10,553 nt of DNA from Thermoplasmata archaeon (lineage in GTDB: Archaea; Thermoplasmatota; Thermoplasmata; Lutacidiplasmatales; UBA184): the NCBI GenBank assembly GCA_030040865.1, contig JASHSX010000165.1:1-10553 (forward strand), read 5' to 3'. The position numbers were made by a program, and so were the translations under genes. This document shows, one piece after another, positions 6,556-10,553 of this stretch. Numbering within the stretch: position 1 is the first letter of the stretch; each line of letters opens with the position of its first letter. The notes beneath the pieces were generated by a model that was not told the origin of the DNA, searched no databases, and saw only the letters and a program-made list of their open reading frames with translations.

Positions 6556-6807
6556 ATGTCCGAGGACTCCGGCTACTCTCGGGGGTACGACTTCTTTGGC
6601 AGCATCCGTCGACGATCGCTCGCCACGCTCGGGGCGGTGCTGGGATGGATGGGGTTCGTGCTGCTGTTCGTCGCCTTCTGGGCGCACGCGTTCACCCTCT
6701 TCCAGTCGATCGTCCTCATCGTGGTCTCCCTGCTGGGGCTGTTCGGTTTGGTCGTCGGCCTCTGGATCACCTTCGGGACCCGGTTCCTCGGCCACCGATT
6801 CGACTGA
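6556..6807 (+). CDS. Small membrane protein, 83 residues
   Basis: Starts at the ATG (MSEDSGYSRGYDFF) and ends at TGA 6807. After a polar N-terminus and a basic patch (SIRRRS) come two hydrophobic helices, about residues 24-44 (TLGAVLGWMGFVLLFVAFWAH) and 47-72 (TLFQSIVLIVVSLLGLFGLVVGLWIT), then a short basic tail (GTRFLGHRFD). The frame is open far upstream, but that part reads as antisense to the ABC ATPase. This ATG is the sensible start because the promoter-like element lies just upstream and the composition changes here. It is divergent from the exporter genes and precedes the MoxR operon by 84 bases. No family recognised. Confidence 0.7.
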   Translation: MSEDSGYSRGYDFFGSIRRRSLATLGAVLGWMGFVLLFVAFWAHAFTLFQSIVLIVVSLLGLFGLVVGLWITFGTRFLGHRFD

Positions 6808-6861
6808 GGGGCTCGACCCGACGGACGTGGTCCTCGGGGCCGCCGGTCGGCCCCCATCAAC

Positions 6862-6868
6862 TATGATA
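6862..6868 (+). promoter_or_regulatory. TATA-like box of the MoxR/DUF58 operon
   Basis: TATGATA lies 24-30 bases before the ATG at 6892 in otherwise GC-rich sequence. The ATG has no clear SD, which fits a leaderless operon transcript starting at or next to the ATG. Confidence 0.5.
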
Positions 6869-6891
6869 GGGGAACACGCCTACCCTGAGAG

Positions 6892-7356
6892 ATGGCGAGC
6901 GCCCGTCCACCGCCCTCCGGGGGCGCCGGGGCGAACCCGTCCGGCGGCTCGCTCCCCCGTGCTCTCACGGAGGTCGAGCAGCGCCTGACACGGTCGGACT
7001 ACCGGGGAGCCGTCCTCACGGGGTTCCCGCTCGTCATGCTCGACGTCGAGAAGGCGTTCGGTACGGAGTTTCCTGCCCATTGGACGGCCCGAGACGTTCT
7101 CGCGCACGGCATCCGGGGCGACTCCGGCAATCTTCCGTCGCTGCTCTTCGAACTGTACTCCCTGTACGAACCGATCCGGTTCGGCCAGGAGAAAGACTGG
7201 GTCCGAGGCGACGTGCTCGAACTCGTCCGTCGGATCTACTCCGAGACCGCGCTCGGCAAGCGGCGCGACGCGTCCCTTCCGCAGCTCACCCTGCCGGCGA
7301 TGATCGGGCGCGCTCGGACCGAACCGGCCGCACCCGCGGAGGGTCGATCCTGGTGA
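6892..7356 (+). CDS. DUF4129-like soluble protein, first gene of MoxR/DUF58 operon
   Basis: 154 residues without a membrane helix. The first 20 are a Gly/Pro/Ser-rich tail. Residues about 24-118 are helical, with a pattern of DYRGAVLTGFPLVMLDVEKAFG, then WTARDVL, then LPSLLFELYSLYEPIRFGQ. This resembles the C-terminal DUF4129 domain found in MoxR/DUF58/transglutaminase operons, where a paired-helix segment, a 'T-x-x-E/D-F/V-L' helix and an 'L-x-x-L-Y-E-x-x-R-F-G' helix follow each other. DUF4129 proteins usually carry membrane helices before this domain; here they are absent. The ATG has a TATA-like box about 27 bases upstream. The stop overlaps the next start in GTGA. The DUF4129 assignment is by eye and moderately confident, strengthened by the operon. 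Confidence 0.75.
   Translation: MASARPPPSGGAGANPSGGSLPRALTEVEQRLTRSDYRGAVLTGFPLVMLDVEKAFGTEFPAHWTARDVLAHGIRGDSGNLPSLLFELYSLYEPIRFGQEKDWVRGDVLELVRRIYSETALGKRRDASLPQLTLPAMIGRARTEPAAPAEGRSW
7338..7343 (+). promoter_or_regulatory. Shine-Dalgarno for the gene at 7353
   Basis: GGAGGG, nine bases before the GTG at 7353 and inside the previous gene. It supports the overlapping GTGA start. Confidence 0.6.
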
Positions 7357-7871
7357 GCGGGCCCTCCACGGCGCTGCTGAACGTCAGCACGAGCCTCACC
7401 TACGGGATCCCCCTCGTCCTGGTGGGCATCGCCCTCTTGTTCTGGCTGGTCGGTCGATTCCCCCGGGACCCTCCCTACCTCCGGACGGTCACGCCGGATC
7501 GGGAGTGGATCAAGTCCCCGACGGACGTCGTCGACGCCTCGATGCGCGCGGGCAAGCTTTCGCCCGCGATCGGGATCGTTCGCCACCGGGTGGAGGAGAC
7601 GCTCGCCGAGCGCTACGGGGTCGCGCTGAGCGCTCCGCCGATGCTCTGGAAGCGCGGAGACGGTCTACCGCCGGCGGCGGTCAACCTCCTCCAGGCGGGA
7701 CGGGAGTTGAACCAGGCGTACACCCTGGCCCAGAACGCCGAGACGACGCCCGAGGGAAGCTTCCTGAGCGCCTGGCTCGTCCCGCAGTGGCGGCGCCGGG
7801 CCCGGAAGCTGTTCGACTCCGCCCTCGCCCGGATCGAGCCGAGATTCGCCCAGGCGCCGGAGGGGACGTGA
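7353..7871 (+). CDS. Single-helix membrane protein of the MoxR/DUF58 operon, unknown family
   Basis: 172 residues, GTG start. A short N-terminus is followed by one membrane helix (about residues 18-35, YGIPLVLVGIALLFWLVG). The rest, rich in Arg and in amphipathic helices, is probably cytoplasmic (SMRAGKLSPAIGIVRHRVEETLAERYGVAL, then QAGRELNQAYTLAQNAE and PQWRRRARKLFDSALARIEPRF). It overlaps the genes on both sides by four bases, so it is translated in step with the DUF4129-like protein and MoxR. Haloarchaeal MoxR operons carry a similarly built single-helix protein (DUF7269) beside DUF4129 and DUF58. An equivalent role is inferred from layout, not from sequence identity. It may anchor or recruit MoxR or DUF58 to the membrane. 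Confidence 0.85.
   Translation: MSGPSTALLNVSTSLTYGIPLVLVGIALLFWLVGRFPRDPPYLRTVTPDREWIKSPTDVVDASMRAGKLSPAIGIVRHRVEETLAERYGVALSAPPMLWKRGDGLPPAAVNLLQAGRELNQAYTLAQNAETTPEGSFLSAWLVPQWRRRARKLFDSALARIEPRFAQAPEGT
7859..7865 (+). promoter_or_regulatory. Shine-Dalgarno deciding the MoxR start
   Basis: GGAGGGG lies two to four bases before the GTG at 7868. With the GTGA overlap it fixes this as the MoxR start, although the frame is open much further upstream. Confidence 0.7.
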
Positions 7872-8968
7872 ACGGCGCCGACTCGAGCGCCCCGGCGCGC
7901 TCCTCTCCCGCGGTGCCGGGCGCTTCGGTCCCCCGCGTGCCGCCCGCCGGACCTCTCGGCGCCCTCTCTCGGCCGGGCCGGATCGGCGAGAGCTCCGCGC
8001 CGGGCGCGACCGGCAATTCGCTGCTCCACCGCCTGCAGGCGGCGATCGGCGAGAGCGTGATCGGCTACGACTCGGCCGTGGAGGCGCTCACGATCGCGCT
8101 CTCGTGCGATGGCCACGTCCTTCTCGAGGGACTCCCGGGTCTCGCGAAGACCTACCTCGTCCGCTCGTTCGCGCGGGCGCTCGACCTGTCGTTCCGCCGG
8201 ATCCAGTTCACCCCGGACATGCTGCCGCTCGACATCGTCGGGAACATGGTGCTGAGCCCGAAGACGCAGCAGTTCGAGTTCCGGCCGGGACCCGTGTTCT
8301 GCAACGTCCTGCTCGCCGACGAGATCAACCGCGCGCCGCCCAAGGTCCAGTCGGCGCTCCTGGAGGCGATGCAGGAGTTCCAGGTGACGGTCGACGGGAT
8401 CTCCTACCCCCTCCCCCGGCCGTTCCTGGTGATCGCGACGCAGAACCCGCTCGACCAGGAGGGGACGTATCCGCTCCCCGAGTCGCAGCTCGACCGCTTC
8501 CTCTTCCGGCAGGTCCTGCAGTACCCCCGGCGCGAGGACGAGATCCGGATCCTCTCGACCCAGGGCAGCGACCTGAACCACGAAGTCGCCCCGCGCATCG
8601 TCTCGCCCGAGGAGATCGCGAGCCTGCGGGCCCGCCACGCCTCGACGTACGTGCACCCCGACGTGCACCGATACATCGCCGACATCATCCGGGAGACCCG
8701 CAAGGAGCCCCGCATCCTGGTCGGCGGCTCTCCGCGGGCCGGGGTCCACCTCATGATCGCGGCGCGGGCGATGGCGATCCTCGAGGACCGCGAGTACGTG
8801 CTGCCGGACGACGTCCGTAGCCTCGCCTTCTCCGTGCTGAACCACCGCATCATCCTTCGCCGCGAGGCGAAGCGGACGACGCCGTCGACCGAGTCGAACG
8901 TCGGCCCGTTCGCGCTCCTTCGGGAGGTCATCGACGCCGTGCTCAACCGCGTGCCGGCGCCGCGCTGA
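7868..8968 (+). CDS. MoxR-family AAA+ ATPase
   Basis: 366 residues. Walker A is GLPGLAKT (88-95), Walker B VLLADEINR (147-155), the helix after it PPKVQSALLEAMQE (157-170), sensor 1 ATQNP (N193), the arginine-finger region ESQLDRF (R210) and sensor 2 GGSPRAG (R290). All residues needed for ATP hydrolysis are present. MoxR proteins act as chaperone-like ATPases that activate or assemble partners with von Willebrand A-like domains; the DUF58 protein encoded 24 bases downstream is the expected partner. Compared with typical MoxR proteins of about 310-330 residues, this one has an extra Pro/Ala/Ser-rich N-terminal tail of about 45 residues. The frame is open upstream, but the GTGA overlap and SD favour this start. 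Confidence 0.95.
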   Translation: MNGADSSAPARSSPAVPGASVPRVPPAGPLGALSRPGRIGESSAPGATGNSLLHRLQAAIGESVIGYDSAVEALTIALSCDGHVLLEGLPGLAKTYLVRSFARALDLSFRRIQFTPDMLPLDIVGNMVLSPKTQQFEFRPGPVFCNVLLADEINRAPPKVQSALLEAMQEFQVTVDGISYPLPRPFLVIATQNPLDQEGTYPLPESQLDRFLFRQVLQYPRREDEIRILSTQGSDLNHEVAPRIVSPEEIASLRARHASTYVHPDVHRYIADIIRETRKEPRILVGGSPRAGVHLMIAARAMAILEDREYVLPDDVRSLAFSVLNHRIILRREAKRTTPSTESNVGPFALLREVIDAVLNRVPAPR

Positions 8969-8977
8969 GCCCCGAAC

Positions 8978-8985
8978 GGAGGGAG
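8978..8985 (+). promoter_or_regulatory. Shine-Dalgarno for the DUF58 gene
   Basis: GGAGGGAG lies in the 24-base gap after the MoxR stop, seven bases before the GTG at 8993. This is the only junction of the operon that does not overlap. Confidence 0.7.
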
Positions 8986-8992
8986 AGAACGG

Positions 8993-10321
8993 GTGGCACG
9001 GTCCCGCGTGGTCCAGACCCCCCGGGGGTGGGGGTTGCTCGCGGGCGGACTCGTCTCGCTCGGCATCGGGGTCGTCGCGATCAATCTGCTCCTCCTGCTC
9101 GTCGGGGTCGTCGTCCTCGCGTTCGTCGGCATCGACCTGCTCGCCTTCGCGCTCTCGACCCGGGACTTCCGGCCGGACGACTTCACCGTTCAGCGGACCG
9201 AGAACACCGCCCTCCTCCCCGTCGGGGCCGTCGGGACGATGGCCCTCAAGGTGGAGTCGCACCGCAAGGGGGGCATGTACACGGAGGTCTACGACCGGGT
9301 CCCCGAGGGACTGGCCCCGATCGCGGGGTCGCCCCACCTCGTCACCTGGTGGGAGCGGGGCTCGGACGTCTCCCTCGCCTACGCCTACCGGGCCGAGCTC
9401 CGGGGGACGCTCGAGATCGGCCCGACGATCGTGGTGGCCCACGACACCTTCGGCCTGGCGTTCCGGGGGGCGCGGGTCGAGAACCGGTGGCCCGTCGAGG
9501 TGATCCCGCAGGTCGCGCTGTGGCGGACCGAGATCACCGAGCGGCTCCGGAACGAGACGGTCGGGCGGGTGCTCACCGGACCGCGGGGGTTCGGAACGGA
9601 GTTCCGGTCGCTGCGAGAATACCAGGACCGCGACGACTTCCGGTCGATCGTCTGGAAGCGGTCGACGTTCGAGCGACTTCTCGTGAAGGAGACCCAGATC
9701 GAGAACCGGGTCGACGTCGCGCTCCTGCTCGACGTCTCCCGGCCGATGGGCGAGGGGCGTCCCGGCGCCGAGGCCCTCGACCTCGCGGTGGAGGCGTCCC
9801 TCCTCCTCGCACGATACGCGTTCAGCCAGGGGGACCGCACCGCCGTGCTGCTGTACTCCGACCTTCCGCTCGCGTTCCTGCCCCTCGACCGCTCGACCGA
9901 CCACAGCTTCCAGCTCGACCGGGTGATCGGTCAGGCGAAGGTCCAGACCGGGATGTTCCAGCTCGAGGACGCGCTGCGGTACCTCGCCGAGCGCCTCGGC
10001 CAGGCGACGTCCGTGTTCGCGTTCACGGCGCTCGAGCCGGCCCCGGATCTCTCCCGAGGCGGTCTGGCGGCGTTCCGCCGCGCCGGGCACCGGCTGTACG
10101 TGTACGCTCCCGATCCGCAGGGCCTGTTCCCGCCGGGCGATGACGAACTCGCGAACCGGGCGGTACGGGTGACGGCGGGCCCCGACGTCGCCCGACGTCG
10201 GGAGGCCGTAGCGCGCCTGCGCGCCCAGGGGCTGCCGGTCTCCACCTACTCGGCGCTCGACCTGCTCGACCAGGTAACCCAGCAGTACGTCCGGCTCCGG
10301 GTCGGGGGAGGGGCTGCATGA
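8993..10321 (+). CDS. DUF58 protein (von Willebrand A-like), MoxR partner
   Basis: 442 residues with two adjacent N-terminal membrane helices (about 13-31 and 32-53), a beta-rich middle domain (60-175), then the DUF58 hallmark GTEFRSLREYQDRDDFRSIVW followed by KRS (201-224). A von Willebrand A-like fold follows, with the metal-site start DVALLLDVSRPM (241-252; D247 and S249 as MIDAS-type residues) and LLYSDLPLAFLPL later. The overall layout and length are normal for archaeal DUF58 proteins. It should sit in the cytoplasmic membrane with the VWA-like domain in the cytoplasm, reachable by MoxR. The GTG start is supported by the SD and by the helices that follow. The stop overlaps the next ATG in ATGA. 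Confidence 0.95.
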   Translation: MARSRVVQTPRGWGLLAGGLVSLGIGVVAINLLLLLVGVVVLAFVGIDLLAFALSTRDFRPDDFTVQRTENTALLPVGAVGTMALKVESHRKGGMYTEVYDRVPEGLAPIAGSPHLVTWWERGSDVSLAYAYRAELRGTLEIGPTIVVAHDTFGLAFRGARVENRWPVEVIPQVALWRTEITERLRNETVGRVLTGPRGFGTEFRSLREYQDRDDFRSIVWKRSTFERLLVKETQIENRVDVALLLDVSRPMGEGRPGAEALDLAVEASLLLARYAFSQGDRTAVLLYSDLPLAFLPLDRSTDHSFQLDRVIGQAKVQTGMFQLEDALRYLAERLGQATSVFAFTALEPAPDLSRGGLAAFRRAGHRLYVYAPDPQGLFPPGDDELANRAVRVTAGPDVARRREAVARLRAQGLPVSTYSALDLLDQVTQQYVRLRVGGGAA

Positions 10322-10553
10322 AGCGACCGGTCTCGGGCCTCGTCCTGCTCGGCGCTCTTCCGTTCCTGTACGTCGCGGGCGTCGGGCTCTCCGAGATCCC
10401 TCCGGGCCAGGTGCCGGTCGCGTTCGTGGGCTTCCTCGTGACCGTCGTCGTGAGCCTGTACTCGCTCGTGGACCCGAAGCGAGGTCTCTGGTTCGGCGGA
10501 CCCGGCCTCCTCGTCTTGGCCCTCCTGATCCTGCTCACGGCGGGGAACCCGTC
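10318..10553 (+). CDS. Membrane protein at the end of the MoxR/DUF58 operon (3' partial)
   Basis: Begins at ATG 10318, overlapping the DUF58 stop in ATGA, with a Gly-rich SD (GGGGGAGGGG, 10304-10313) four bases upstream. The frame runs open to the window edge, 78 codons. It shows three hydrophobic segments: residues about 5-24 (VSGLVLLGALPFLYVAGVGL), 32-51 (VPVAFVGFLVTVVVSLYSLV) and 59-75 (FGGPGLLVLALLILLTA), separated by short loops. This gives a polytopic membrane protein, cut off here. Its place after DUF58 recalls the multi-helix proteins (for example DUF7519) in haloarchaeal MoxR operons, but the visible part is too short to assign a family. Confidence 0.8.
   Translation, partial: MKRPVSGLVLLGALPFLYVAGVGLSEIPPGQVPVAFVGFLVTVVVSLYSLVDPKRGLWFGGPGLLVLALLILLTAGNP

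Noticed and set aside
7613..10090. An 825-codon minus-strand frame opposite MoxR and DUF58.
   Set aside because: Charged low-complexity composition typical of antisense to high-GC genes. The plus strand carries two complete families with intact motifs.
10181..10200. Tandem 10-base repeat CCCGACGTCG x2 containing the palindrome CGACGTCG.
   Set aside because: It lies within the DUF58 coding region, keeps frame in a Val/Ala/Arg stretch, and is short enough to be chance in DNA of this composition.
1..10553. Search for tRNA genes, CRISPR repeats, insertion-sequence ends, toxin-antitoxin or defence genes.
   Set aside because: MoxR/DUF58 can resemble defence-associated ATPase/VWA pairs, but no nuclease or other effector is adjacent and the gene set fits the housekeeping-type MoxR operon. 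No repeat arrays or mobile-element ends were seen.

Overview
The window is very GC-rich (roughly 70% by eye), densely coded, and looks archaeal. I would place it tentatively in a high-GC Thermoplasmata-type lineage. The evidence is a C-terminal DUF835 domain (a family known mainly from Thermoplasmata and Thermococcales), AT-rich TATA-like boxes about 25-35 nt upstream of ATG starts that have no Shine-Dalgarno (SD) sequence (the pattern expected of leaderless archaeal mRNAs), and a MoxR/DUF58 operon whose extra small proteins resemble archaeal versions. No rRNA, tRNA, insertion sequence, CRISPR array or phage gene was seen. No gene-free stretch exceeds 300 bases; the longest is 3981-4195.

Layout. 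(1) 2-1897, plus: a protein open at the window's left edge, with a roughly 480-residue Pro/Ala/Glu/Ser/Asp-rich disordered region ending in a DUF835 domain. (2) 1977-2950, plus: a two-gene operon encoding a surface-type membrane protein with a Pro/Ala/Thr-rich tail and a 72-residue two-helix membrane protein. (3) 2979-3980, minus: a GHMP sugar kinase of the heptose-7-phosphate kinase (HddA) type. (4) 4196-4552, minus: a small multi-helix membrane protein. (5) 4639-6515, minus: a two-gene ABC-2 type exporter (DrrA-like ATPase and permease) joined by a 4-base stop/start overlap. (6) 6556-6807, plus: an 83-residue membrane protein. (7) 6892 to the right edge, plus: a five-gene operon of a DUF4129-like soluble protein, a single-helix membrane protein, a MoxR AAA+ ATPase, a DUF58 protein, and the start of another membrane protein.

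How the genes may work together. The right-hand operon is a MoxR/DUF58 system: a MoxR-type AAA+ ATPase is thought to remodel or activate partners that carry von Willebrand A-like domains such as DUF58, and the membrane proteins would anchor the complex. The ABC pair should form one exporter. The kinase stands alone and may feed nucleotide-activated heptose or a related sugar into surface glycans.

Expression signals form a pattern. The four clearest operon-leading genes start with ATG, have a TATA-like box close upstream and no SD. The downstream operon genes mostly start with GTG, sit on or next to the previous stop, and carry a GGAGG-type SD. This suggests leaderless initiation for first genes and SD-dependent, coupled initiation inside operons.
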